DNA from: Aedes albopictus
Taxonomy: Eukaryota; Arthropoda; Insecta; Diptera; Culicidae
Length of the DNA: 64,000 nt
Direction: 5' to 3'
NCBI RefSeq assembly: GCF_035046485.1
Contig: NC_085138.1
Span: 446,067,204 to 446,131,203 of the forward strand
Shown one piece after another: positions 45,601-53,289 of this stretch (position 1 is its first letter; every line of letters begins with the position of its first letter). The translations under genes were made by a program, and so were the position numbers. The notes beneath the pieces were generated by a model, which did no database searches, was not told where the DNA came from, and saw only the letters and a program-made list of their open reading frames with translations.

Positions 45601-48600
45601 AGGACAAACGTCTTGAAATCCCGGTTCAACAGTGCATCAAAACTTCAGAAGCACAAATCTCAAGAAGCAAGCTTCAAACAACAATGCATTTTATTATTCT
45701 GTTCTTGCTCACTTGTAATAAGCTTAAAATAAGAAGTTCAGGTGCACTGGTTTTGTTTACGAAGAGATTTGTGCACTCAAAATCGTGAGTAGGTGCCAAA
45801 GACGGCCATTGTGGCGGCCATATTGGGATTCTAACAAGTCTGTCCTTAAAGCTGCCATGAATCACACATCAGTCGTGTTTTCTTTCGGCTGCTAACAGCC
45901 CGGTGCCCGCCACATTCCTCGTTCTGTTCCCCGCCAACACTACCGGTTGTCCTAAATATGGTCTGAAATTATTTTCTTGCTAATCGTTCATCAGGTTACC
46001 TCAAGAGCCACGATTTGATGTGTCGCATGCCTGGGCTTGGTTAATTTTTATATATGGCCACTTCCGGTGGGAAACCCGGAACCGATTTCGGAACACTACT
46101 GGCAGTTTTTAATGTGGCCTGAGCCTATTTTCTTGCTAATCGTTCATCAGGTTATCAAAAAAGCCGCGATGTAGTGTGTCACATACATGGGTTTCGTTCA
46201 CTTTTATATTTGGCACTTCCGGAGAGACACCCAGAACCGGTTCCAGAGCACTACCGGTTCAGATATGGTCTGAGACCACTTTCCTGCTTACCGTTAATCA
46301 GGTTATCGAAAAAACCTCTGTGTGTTTTGTCGCATGCATAGGTTTGGTTCATTTTTATATTTAGCCACTTCCGGCGGGACACCCGGACCGGTTTCCGGGA
46401 CACCCGGAGCCGGCGGGAGACCCGGAGCTGGATTACTACCGCTTCAGATATGGTCTAAGACTATTCTCCGGCTTACCGTTCATAAGGTTATCGCAAATGC
46501 CACGGTTGGATGTATGGCATGCATGAGTTTGTACCATTTTCATATTTGACCCCTTTCTGGGGCACCGGTCTAGAACACCTAAATGGCAATAACTCAAGAA
46601 CGACTTGACCGATCCAAACCATTTTCAATAGGAAACAATGGATTCCCCATCGGTCATCAAAATCGGTTGAAGTTTACTGCTAAATGGTGATGTGAGTTTG
46701 TACACACACAACACTGAGCTGAGTCAATTGGTATATGTAACTCGATCCTTCGGGCCTTCTATCAAAAAGTCATTTTGGGAGTGAACAGGCAAAATTTGTA
46801 GATAGTAGTTTTTTCCATATTCCAAGAATTTTCTAACAAAAATTCCCATTTTACAGAATTCTCCAGCGTGCACACCGTCGGCACCACATCAACATCAACT
46901 GTGTGGATCCGCTGGGCCGAGGTGCCCTTACGTTGGCCATCGATGGCGAAAACCTGGAGATGGTCGAACTACTGATCATCATGCAGGTTGACACCAAAGA
47001 CGGTCTGCTGCAAGCCATCAATGCCGAATTTGTGGAAGCGGTGGAGCTGCTCCTGGAGCACGAGGAACTCATCCACAAGGAGGGCGAACTTTATGTAAGA
47101 AAAATTGGCAACATCCTAAATCTTATTTAATATACTTATGCTTATTTTATTCTGGTTCATGCAGAGTTGGCAAAAAGTGGACATCAACACGGCCACGTTC
47201 ACTCCGGATATCACCCCACTGATGCTGGCTGCCCACAAAAACAATTACGAAATTTTGAAAATTCTGCTAGATCGTGGAGCAACTCTTCCCATGCCTCACG
47301 ATGTGAAGTAAGCATCAATACTAAGATATTTAAGATATCTAAACCTGAAACATCTTTGTGTCTAACAGGTGCGGTTGCGACGAATGTATCCGAAGATCAT
47401 CGGAGGATTCACTTCGGCACTCGTTGGCTCGCGTCAATGAGTATCGTGCGTTGGCAAGTCCCTCGCTGATCGCTCTCAGCTCACAAGATCCTCTTCTGAC
47501 GGCTTTCCAACTGTCCTGGGAACTGCGGAACCTCGCCTTTGCCGAACAGGAATGCAAAGCTCAGTATCTAGAGCTTCGTCGACAGTGTCAGAGTTTCGCC
47601 GTAGACCTGCTGGATCAATCACGAAGCTCCCAGGAGCTGGCCATCATCTTGAACTACGATCCGGAGTCACCCCCCTATATGGACGGAGATCACATGAAAT
47701 TAACCCGATTAGAACTGGCAATCGACTACAAGCAGAAAAAGTTCGTGGCCCATCCAAACATTCAGCAACTGTTAGCCGCAATGTGGTACGAAGGTGTTCC
47801 TGGTTTTCGACGAAAATCAGCCATGGAGAAGATCGCGATCATCACCAAAGTGGCCGTTCTGTTCCCCTTCTACTGTATGATGTACATGATTGCACCTTCC
47901 TGTGAGACGGCCAAGTTTATGCGAAAGCCGTTCATGAAGTTCTTGATCCACGCGTCGTCATATCTATTCTTTTTGTTCCTATTGATCTTGGTGTCACAGC
48001 GAGCTGAAGTGCAGATTGTTCTTTTATTCGGGACGGACAGCATGAAACGAGCGCTACAGGAAGAGTTGGCCCGTCAACGAGGCAACGGTCCGACTTATCT
48101 GGAGTGCCTCGTGGTGATATATGTGATAGGTTTCATATGGGAAGAGACGCAGGAGATCTTCATCGAAGGTATCCGTAGTTATCTGAAGAACATGTGGAAC
48201 TTCATCGATTTCTCGCGAAACTTCCTGTACTGCTGTGTGGCGATGTTGCGAGTCGTCGCTTATATCCAACAGACCTCGCAGATCAACAACGACCCGAGCA
48301 CGGCCTACATCGCTCGGGAACACTGGGACGACTTCGATCCTCAACTGATCGCGGAAGGTTTGTTCGCCGCGGCGAACATTTTCTCGGCACTGAAGTTGGT
48401 TCATCTGTTCTCGATCAATCCGCATCTGGGACCGTTGCAGATCTCTCTCGGTCGAATGGTTATTGATATCGTCAAGTTCTTCTTCATCTACTCGTTGGTG
48501 TTGTTTGCATTCGCTTGTGGTAAGTTTCCGTAGCATTCATAATGGAACACGCGATTCTTGATCATTTCACTTTACACATTAGGTTTGAACCAACTTCTCT

Positions 48601-51109
48601 GGTACTTCGCCGACTTGGAAAAGTCCAAATGCTACAGCTTGAAGGGAGGTCTTCCGGATTGGGACAACCAGGGAGATGCTTGCATGAAATGGAGACGCTT
48701 CGGAAAGTAAGATTGCCATGACGTACTGATCAAGTGATCGTAATCCATAACGACCTTCCCCCATTTCAGCCTATTTGAATCATCGCAGTCACTGTTCTGG
48801 GCCAGCTTCGGTATGGTTGGACTGGAGAGTTTCGAACTCGCCGGCATCAAGTCGTACACTCGTTTCTGGGGTCTGCTCATGTTCGGATCGTACAGCGTGA
48901 TCAACGTAATTGTTCTGTTGAACCTGCTTATCGCCATGATGTCCAACTCGTACGCTATGATTGACGAACATTCCGACACGGAATGGAAGTTTGCTCGTAC
49001 CCGACTGTGGATGAGCTACTTTGAGGAGAGTTCGACACTGCCACCGCCGTTTAACATTTTCCCGAACATGAAGCACCTGATGCGGCTTTGCGGCAAGAAG
49101 AAGAGGCGCGACATCAAGCGGGAGTCCACTATTGTGAGTATGTCGATAAGCTTAACAAGTCTTTGAGAATACTGTACTTTCACTTCGGACCTCCAAGTGA
49201 TCTTTCCATCAGTGACTGGCCATGTTGGAACCCCTACCTTGCAATCTCAATTTTAAACCAAATGAGTTCAATTCTTCAATACGTTTTATCCACACAGCGT
49301 CGCAAGGAGGACAAGGAACGCACTGAACGGTACACCAACGTGATGCGGTCACTCGTCTGGCGGTATGTTTCGGCCATGCACCGCAAGATGGAAGAGAATG
49401 CCGTCACCGAGGACGACATCAACGAAGTCAAGGGTGAGATTTCCGCCATGCGATACGAGTTGTTGGAAATCTTCGAGAAGAACGGCATGGATGTTTCGGC
49501 TGCTGATCGCAAGGAAAAAGGTATGCGTCGTTTTGTAAGAATGCATCATGTTATTGATCCTCAATTTTGTTCCACAGCTGTCCTCGCCAAGCGCATGAAG
49601 ATCTGGGAACGTCGTCTAATGAAGGACTTCCACGTGGCGCCTGTCGATATGCAAGACAACGCCCTAGACGAGGAAGATGAGGAAGAAGACGCCAACCCAT
49701 TGGCAAGGTTCCGACGTGTGGCCAGGAAGGTGGCCACACAGACAACTTCGGCCAAGTGGGGCCAGGTCATGTCCGGAGTTGGAATTGAAACCAACTCGCA
49801 GATCGGCCGCTGCAAGAATCGGGACAGTTTCCGCCAACAGCAGCAGCTTCAAAAGGCGATGAATGAAGCTCGTCGATTGGTGGAGCGTAGTCCTCTGCCT
49901 CGATCACGAAGTGCCTCTCCCATGATGGATGGATACGAAGATGAAACTACCAACACTCTATTGCAGCTGATCAACCAACTGGCTGAAGAAACCGGAGGTG
50001 ATGTATCACCTGGAAATACGTTGCATACTTTAGGCAAACACAGCCGATCAACGACTCCGCTTAATATGCTTACAGCTCAATTACAGACCATGTTGAGCAA
50101 ATCGCCATCTCCGATGACGATGAAATCGTTAAAAACTGGAGATACCAAGTCACCTGGAAATCTTAACCGATCGCCAGCCCCTCGTAAGGAAGGTAAATCA
50201 CTACCTTCTATAAACGGAAGCATGCCAACGTCCCCTGAACCATCTGCTCCAGTTGAAACGAAACCTACTTTAGGGGTGCGATCTCCTCCAACCATCAAAT
50301 CGCCTCCTCCAGCCAAAAGCCCCATTCAACCGATTCAATCCCCTCCTCCAACGATTCGCATTACCGAACCTCATCTGATAAAGAAATCTGACTCCAAAGA
50401 CAGCCTTGTTGATGCTGTTCCAACCGTCGAGGTCAAGCCTCCAACTCCGCAGCCTTCAAAACCCCCCACACCGGTACTACCCAAATCCGACGCTCCCCCT
50501 CCATCAGAACCAATGAAATCTCCTGAAGCAAAACCCAGCGAAACGGTAGTCCATGCGGACGATCCGGCTCCTCTAGTTGCTGGAGTCAACTCGCCTCCCA
50601 AAGTTATCAAACGAAAGGCACCAACGCCATCAGCTTCGGACGCTCCACCACCAGCTGGAGATATTTCCGTGTCTCGTCCAGTGGCGGCGAAGCCTCAGCC
50701 AGGCCAGGGAATGCTACCTCCGCCTCCAAGCAAAGAAGAACAGCCCAACATCTCAATCCCCGTCCTTTCAACTACCCCAGCCACTCCACTCCCAGCCACC
50801 AAGAACCTTGGAGCAACCCCTAAAAAGTCACCACCTCCAATCGCCCCCAAGCCGCAATCCCCTCCACCAGCCCCAGCAGTACCCCCAAAGGTGGCATCAC
50901 CGCCACCCACGGTCAAAGTGGAACTCATGTCCGAACAGCAGCCGTCCGATGTGACATCCAGCACCGAACAGCTCATCGGTAGTAGCAGTAGCAGTCCTCC
51001 TCCGGCTGACGCAGCACGGGCAGTTTCCTCGCCGACCTGTCTCCGTCCGATCAACAAGATTGCCGACGTGAAAACCATCAAACGGCAGCCCAAGAGCGGC
51101 TGGCTGTAA
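30619..51109 (+). CDS. trpl: TRPL, light-activated TRPC-type cation channel (9 coding exons)
   Basis: Joining 30619-30648, 30710-30858, 46857-47094, 47165-47307, 47369-48519, 48583-48706, 48770-49133, 49298-49520 and 49578-51109 gives 3954 bases, 1317 residues; every intron is GT..AG and phases agree. TRPL is a non-selective, Ca-permeable channel of photoreceptor microvilli, opened downstream of phospholipase C. Domains: ankyrin-type N-terminus (about 45-185), TRPC CGCDEC motif (188-193), pre-S1 helix 344-363, S1 378-396, S2 431-445, S3 472-486, S4 517-536, S5 554-571, pore [17 protein letters not shown] (621-637), S6 650-669, TRP box EWKFAR (683-688), and a long Pro/Ser-rich tail. It follows Drosophila TRPL rather than TRP or TRPgamma in [20 protein letters not shown] and [16 protein letters not shown]; pore Gly629 sits where TRP has Asp. 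Oddities: 1317 residues versus about 1124 in the fly, and a C-terminal SGWL like that of TRP. Confidence 0.93.
30710..30858 (+). CDS. trpl: trpl coding exon 2 (residues 11-60)
   Basis: Acceptor TTGATTGCAG at 30709; donor GTAAGT at 30859. Encodes [18 protein letters not shown] and then [20 protein letters not shown], the conserved entry to the TRPC ankyrin region (KxFLxxxERGD in relatives). It ends in phase 2, completed by the first base of the exon 16 kb downstream. Confidence 0.85.
30859..33116. other. Start of the 16-kb trpl intron: repeat fragments
   Basis: CTTGTACCGACTTTTCTAACCC at 30890-30911 and CGCGTATTTCGACTACCGC at 32371-32389 belong to the foldback family seen at 55503. A diverged tandem duplication of about 330 bases is visible (31215-31370 against 31545-31690: CAGCAGCGCTT, GGCTAGAAGCTGT/AGCTAGAAGCTGT, AACATTATTG). 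A (GAAGAGAGA) SINE tail fragment with GGCGTAACGTCC..GGGAC lies at 32964-33015. Otherwise nothing is recognised. Confidence 0.4.
33745..34020 (-). mobile_element. tRNA-SINE with (GAA)n tail, inside the 2.9-kb element
   Basis: Minus-strand tail GAAGAAGAAGAAG at 33748-33763 follows the hairpin GTCCCTGTAGGGAC. The head has B-box GGGTTCGATTCCC at 33960-33973. The head differs from the 13219 copy (GATGACGGGTTCG context), so this is another subfamily sharing the tail. A 60-base insertion interrupts the body. Confidence 0.7.
33828..33887. mobile_element. 60-bp micro-element with 10-bp inverted ends
   Basis: TGTAGGAGAT at the left and ATCTCCTACA at the right are perfect inverted ends, and AGCAC is duplicated on both sides (33823-33827, 33888-33892). 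The interrupted SINE text (GAGCAC..TTTCACAG) rejoins when it is removed. It is an extremely short palindromic insertion. Confidence 0.65.
34720..34920 (+). mobile_element. Feilai-like SINE with imperfect 10-bp duplication
   Basis: Full head, TTCCTTCGGTAGGGAAGTAA body, and 3' stem-loop GAGATGAACTAGCC..GGGCTTAAAATCTC. AGCAGAAGAT (34710-34719) and AGCAAAAGAT (34921-34930) flank it. A short internal duplication of the TTGAC(C/T)ATxx segment lies between the A- and B-box regions. Confidence 0.8.
36022..36615. other. No feature recognised
   Basis: AT-rich intronic sequence without boundaries. CGATCAACGATCGATCGATC near 36465 is a local low-complexity patch. Confidence 0.4.
36620..37157 (-). mobile_element. 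Long tRNA-headed SINE
   Basis: On the minus strand 37157-37082 forms a tRNA-like head (A-box-like TGGTCTAGTGGCTACC, B-box GGGTTCAATCC, closing GGACGGGC pair). Non-tRNA sequence with a (CT)n-like ATCCACTTTTTCTCTCTCTC patch follows toward lower coordinates. I place the end near 36620 (GGCGCCGTTATTG) but have no target duplication. The tRNA-like head is not a functional tRNA gene: no CCA-proximal terminator follows. Confidence 0.5.
37650..40025 (+). repeat. 152-bp tandem satellite, at least six units
   Basis: The start of GATGTGTCGCATGCATGG-type boxes falls at about 39231, 39383, 39536, 39688, 39840 and 39992, a spacing of 152-153 bases, with one more unit before the solo LTR. Each unit has GGCCACTTCCGGCGGGACAC, CGGAACACTACCGGTTCAGA and TTCATCAGGTTATC boxes. 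Short peptides predicted across it are artefacts. Confidence 0.85.
37787..39068 (+). mobile_element. Solo LTR, 1.28 kb, with ACCT duplication
   Basis: A GC-rich block unlike its surroundings interrupts one satellite unit. It starts TGTTACCG, ends GGTTTCA, and is flanked by ACCT on both sides (37783-37786, 39069-39072). A sister satellite unit at 45992 reads GGTTACCTCAAGAGCC uninterrupted, which supports the empty site. AATAAA at 38862 fits an LTR polyadenylation signal. A run of about 22 C lies at 38346-38362 or slightly beyond. Overlapping GC-rich frames (for example 38415-38865) are not convincing genes. Lineage (gypsy or BEL) unknown. Confidence 0.6.
40346..41426. other. No gene recognised
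   Basis: AT-rich. Short frames at 40324-40629 (minus) and 40936-41223 (plus) have no recognisable domains or exon borders. Confidence 0.4.
41427..42054. mobile_element. 628-bp MITE with about 65-bp inverted repeats
   Basis: ATAAAAAGAAAATCGGGTTA through TTTGACAGAT at the left is mirrored at 41987-42054 with few mismatches. The core holds two GTGACCCCAAACTTTTG copies (41590, 41959). It shares the TTTGACAGATACGTATTTCG box with the 55503 family. Confidence 0.7.
42055..43344. other. No gene recognised
   Basis: Short minus-strand frames at 42059-42382 and 42529-42732 are not supported by splice sites or family resemblance. A small patch 42160-42420 is GC-richer, possibly older repeat. Confidence 0.4.
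43345..43697. mobile_element. Large foldback, about 170-bp arms and 9-base loop
   Basis: GTCTATGTTGCAAGAAATGG at 43497-43516 faces its exact complement at 43526-43545, and the arms continue outward through GCTCAAAC..CAAAGTTTTG, AAAAAGCG, ACCTTCTCA and CTACAAATCTAGTACT to both ends, with scattered mismatches and a few indels. It is nearly all palindrome. No coding capacity. Confidence 0.75.
43698..44339. other. Intronic spacer with a SINE scrap
   Basis: GCAGAGCACTTCCACAATTA..CTGAGAGCTTC at 44006-44036 is a body fragment of the (GAA)-tailed SINE family. Nothing else is recognised. Confidence 0.4.
44340..46795 (+). repeat. Second, degenerate 152-bp satellite element
   Basis: Diverged units of the satellite seen at 39 kb are recognisable at 44530-44660, 44930-45290 and 45940-46560 (CGGGACACCCGGAACCGGTT, CACTACCGGT, TTCATCAGGTTATCGAAAAA boxes). 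The same right flank as the first array (CTAGAACACCTAAATGGC, GATCCAAACCATTTTCAATA, CGGGCCTTCTATCAAAAAGT) runs to about 46795. It ends only about 60 bases before the trpl exon 3 boundary. A TTAA-type MITE interrupts it. Confidence 0.7.
45602..45845. mobile_element. 244-bp TTAA-flanked MITE, copy 1
   Basis: GGACAAACGTCTTGAAATCC at the left and CAAGTCTGTCC at the right form short imperfect inverted ends directly abutting TTAA on both sides (45598-45601, 45846-45849), as for piggyBac-type insertion. A second copy at 54996-55239 is about 90% identical by eye. A 65-codon frame spans both copies ([19 protein letters not shown]), but ends at the element's end and is probably fortuitous. Confidence 0.75.
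46857..47094 (+). CDS. trpl: trpl coding exon 3 (residues 60-139, ankyrin region)
   Basis: Acceptor CCATTTTACAG at 46856; donor GTAAGA at 47095. Encodes [28 protein letters not shown] and then [20 protein letters not shown], the ankyrin-like repeats of TRPC channels involved in assembly. The preceding intron is about 16 kb and the second satellite element ends just upstream of the branch-site region. Confidence 0.92.
47165..47307 (+). CDS. trpl: trpl coding exon 4 (residues 140-187)
   Basis: Acceptor TTCATGCAG at 47164; donor GTAAGC at 47308. Encodes [20 protein letters not shown], then [20 protein letters not shown] and LPMPHDVK, the last ankyrin repeat, nearly invariant among insect TRP, TRPL and TRPgamma. 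Ends in phase 2. Confidence 0.93.
47369..48519 (+). CDS. trpl: trpl coding exon 5 (residues 187-571, linker and S1-S5)
   Basis: Acceptor TCTAACAG at 47368; donor GTAAGT at 48520. Starts CGCDEC, runs through the linker ([40 protein letters not shown]), the pre-S1 helix, S1 to S5, and the TRPL-typical [20 protein letters not shown] and [20 protein letters not shown]. No in-frame stop over 1151 bases. The largest internal exon. Confidence 0.95.
48583..48706 (+). CDS. trpl: trpl coding exon 6 (residues 571-612)
   Basis: Acceptor TTACACATTAG at 48582; donor GTAAGA at 48707. Encodes [19 protein letters not shown], then the extracellular turret with Cys ([20 protein letters not shown]) before the pore helix. 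Only a 63-base intron precedes it. Confidence 0.94.
48770..49133 (+). CDS. trpl: trpl coding exon 7 (residues 612-733, pore, S6, TRP box)
   Basis: Acceptor CCATTTCAG at 48769; donor GTGAGT at 49134. Encodes pore loop [20 protein letters not shown]6 [20 protein letters not shown], and TRP box EWKFAR followed by [19 protein letters not shown]. Gly629 occupies the position where Drosophila TRP has the Asp tied to high Ca selectivity; fly TRPL also has Gly there, which supports the assignment. Confidence 0.95.
49298..49520 (+). CDS. trpl: trpl coding exon 8 (residues 734-808)
   Basis: Acceptor TTATCCACACAG at 49297; donor GTATGC at 49521. Encodes [40 protein letters not shown] and [16 protein letters not shown], matching the post-TRP-box helical segment of fly TRPL almost word for word. 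Confidence 0.93.
49578..51109 (+). CDS. trpl: trpl coding exon 9 (residues 808-1317, cytoplasmic tail)
   Basis: Acceptor TTGTTCCACAG at 49577; stop TAA at 51107-51109. The first part ([53 protein letters not shown]) matches fly TRPL. An acidic run (DEEDEEED) follows residue 835. From about residue 920 to 1290 the tail is low-complexity, rich in Pro, Ser, Lys and Thr (repeated SPPP, KSPPP, PPTP), longer than the fly tail and unlike it. It ends KRQPKSGWL. Numerous SP/TP sites suggest proline-directed phosphorylation (inference). Confidence 0.93.
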
Positions 51110-51360
51110 TACAGGGCAACCATCAGTGAAATGAGCATGAAGATCTACTCGCCAAAAAGTCTGCTTTTGATAGTTAGTCCATATTTTTAATCATTATCTC
51201 TGAAACTGTGAATCTCATTGCAATCGGTATGTAGGCATTTTAGAAACAAAAGTGATAACATCGGGAAAACGTGACCAAAGGAGTTGAATATATTTTATAT
51301 TTATACGACTATTGAGCTTAGGTTCGAGGACCATATACGAATAAAAACAGATATTGTAAA
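51110..51360 (+). promoter_or_regulatory. trpl: trpl 3' UTR with polyadenylation signal
   Basis: The canonical AATAAA at 51340-51345 lies 231 bases after the stop. A GT-rich stretch (TGTATATTGGTTTGTTTT, 51364-51381) follows, as expected downstream of a cleavage site. The Feilai SINE begins about 60 bases later and is outside the transcript if this signal is used. Confidence 0.65.
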
Positions 51361-51422
51361 AAGTGTATATTGGTTTGTTTTACTATTCGGAAACATCCCT
51401 TTGTTTAGGAAGACAGAAAACT

Positions 51423-51615
51423 TTAACGTGAAGCGGACCTGGTGTGATGGTTAGAACACATGACTATCACTATCGGACCTGGGATCGACTCCCACTCCCG
51501 ACAAAACTCACAAAATGTGGGTTCTTTCTTCGGAAGGGAAGTAAAGCGTGGGTCCCGAGATGAACTAGCCTAAGGCTAAAAATCTCGTTAATACAGATAA
51601 AAAAAAAATAAAAAA
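51423..51615 (+). mobile_element. Feilai-like SINE with 10-bp target duplication
   Basis: Full-length copy with B-box GGGATCGACTCCC, TTCTTCGGAAGGGAAGTAA body, 3' stem-loop GAGATGAACTAGCC..AGGCTAAAAATCTC and an A-rich tail. ACAGAAAACT flanks it at 51413-51422 and 51616-51625. Confidence 0.85.
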
Positions 51616-51669
51616 ACAGAAAACTCGGGTTAGATTAGGCCCAACTATTTTTCATGTCAATATTGATGC

Positions 51670-51882
51670 TTGCAGCATATCAAAAATATGATACAAGCGT
51701 CAAAGCGACCAGGCCTACTGCGCAGCGTTTACCGCAATGATGATTCAGAAGATTTCTTTGACGTCAATAAACTTATGTTTAACATCGAATCACTTCTCGA
51801 ACCTACTGGAAGGAAGGATGCGTGGACATACCGTATACGGTATACGGTATACCAAACGCTCGGAGATATTCTATACATATAA
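51670..51882 (+). other. Unassigned open frame after an acceptor-like site
   Basis: After CTTGCAG (51670-51676) the frame reads HIKNMIQASKRPGLLRSVYR and NDDSEDFFDVNKLMFNIESL, with non-repetitive, protein-like composition, and then runs into tandem GTATACGGTATAC at 51832-51852 and a stop. I recognise no family. It could be a relic exon or part of an old element. No donor is convincing. Confidence 0.2.
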
Positions 51883-51933
51883 TCAAATTGTTCAATAATG
51901 TACATTATAATGAAATATGAAGGCATGTAACGT

Positions 51934-52110
51934 TCTCACCAGTTTGTCGCTGCATATCCATTTGATGCTTGACTATTTCTGTGCCAATCGCATCTTGAGA
52001 GATACTGCTGATAACCGCTTGAAAATATTCAGTACTCAAAACAACACTCGCGCACATAATCATTATATGAATTTTCTCAACATTTTCTGGTAACACTACG
52101 GTCAAATCCA
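51934..52110 (-). CDS. Possible exon of an unidentified minus-strand gene
   Basis: On the minus strand ATG near 52110 (GAGATGGAT) opens MDLTVVLPENVEKIHIMIMC..VLSTEYFQAVISS and reaches a donor-like GTGAGA after ACTG at about 51934. The text is AT-rich but open for 58 codons with plausible protein composition. I recognise no family; a faint BTB-like spacing (LTVVLPE..STEYFQAV) is not enough to call a domain. Could be chance. Confidence 0.2.
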
Positions 52111-52482
52111 TCTCAGTAATGTACCGTCCTGATTTTAAATGTCCACACAAAGACGATAAAGTACTACAACAACACTGGCAACGATGGCAAGCCCTTTATT
52201 TATTTTTTTCTGTCACAATCGCAATACGGGAATCATCAATTTTGAACTAAAGGGTTTACTAATGCGAAAGCCGCCGTTTTGTGCCCAACAGTCACATTTA
52301 AATCCGTAAATCACACGCGTGTTTCTTACGGATGGCGTAGTACCAGCCAAATTATCACAAAACCGAAGAGCGAAAAAAAAAACCGTGACAAGCAAAACAA
52401 AATCACGTCCGATCGCGGCGAGACCTACTTCGATCCCTGACACCCCTTATGTTAAAAATCTTATTCATACACTGATTAACAT
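52111..52482. other. No feature recognised
   Basis: Includes an A run at 52374-52382 and short frames on both strands with no family resemblance. Confidence 0.4.
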
Positions 52483-52797
52483 CTATTCAGGGTGTGAACC
52501 ATTTCGCATATTCGTTTAACTTTTAATTAAAATTTGACACTTTGGTGGTTATTTTTCATCGGATGGTTAAAAAATAACTACGAGGGTGGCCCATTTGAAA
52601 TGTGACAGACGAGTAGTTATTTGAAACAAAATACAGTACACAGCCAAATCATTGCGAACAAAAAATAACTATCGAACTGTCAAAACTAACCCTGGTCGGG
52701 AGTAGGGTTATTTTTAAACGGATGCAATATAACTATCGAAGTGTCAAATTTTAACTAAAAGTTAAACGAATAAGCGAAATGGTTCACACCCTCAATA
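52483..52797. mobile_element. 315-bp MITE, about 55-bp inverted repeats
   Basis: CTATTCAGGGTGTGAACCAT and the following CGCATATTCGTTTAACTTTT..AAATTTGACAC are mirrored at 52738-52797. The core contains repeated AAAAATAACTA and TATCGAA boxes. No coding capacity. Confidence 0.7.
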
Positions 52798-52923
52798 GGT
52801 CATATGAATAAAGTTGAGTAAATACTCTTTACTAAATCTATGTGAAGCCGTGGAGCAAATCTCTGTGAATTTTCACAGAGATTTGAGTTAAGAGTATTTA
52901 CTCAACTTTATTCATTCTGACCA
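52798..52923. mobile_element. About 125-bp palindromic MITE, copy A
   Basis: CATATGAATAAAGTTGAGTA at the left mirrors ACTCAACTTTATTCAT at the right, with an inner ATCTCTGTGAA/TTCACAGAGAT hairpin. Copy B at 53290-53413 has the same sequence in opposite orientation. Confidence 0.7.
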
Positions 52924-53289
52924 TTTTGTATTTGTTTGGGATTTAGCTTGCGGTGCTAACTAATGTAAATTTATCGAAAAACTTGCAGGACAAATTCGAT
53001 TAACTCTGGTAATGTCCATGTTTGCATTAGTATGTATATCATAGGGCAGGCACGAAGATGAAGATAAAGATAGTATAAATAATATATTATACTGTCCAAT
53101 GAAGTTACGGAAATAATCTATATGAAAAGCTCCTTGGCAGACCGGGAATCGAACCCGTCACCCTCAGTATGATGCTGAATACCCGTGCGCTTACCGCATC
53201 GACTATATGGGACAAGGTTTTCTAATCCATCCCAACCTTAACGTTTTATGATAGTTTTAACAATGCATTTCATAGTCTCATTGGTATTA
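52924..53289. other. Spacer with a tRNA-like SINE head fragment
   Basis: The minus strand at about 53212-53140 has B-box GGGTTCGATTCCC and the GCGGTAAGCGCACGG segment of a tRNA-like SINE head. No tail is present, so it is a fragment, not a tRNA gene. Confidence 0.45.

Noticed and set aside
47369..49520. Possibility that the channel is TRP or TRPgamma rather than TRPL
   Set aside because: The C-terminal GWL suggests TRP, but the pore Gly629, [20 protein letters not shown], the [15 protein letters not shown] helix and [13 protein letters not shown] match fly TRPL, whereas TRP and TRPgamma have SEGAFAAGM and VDL in those places (from memory of the families).
51905..52150. BTB-domain resemblance of the minus-strand frame
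   Set aside because: Only the spacing of a few hydrophobic residues and STEYFQAV are reminiscent; the BTB core motifs are absent, so no domain is claimed.
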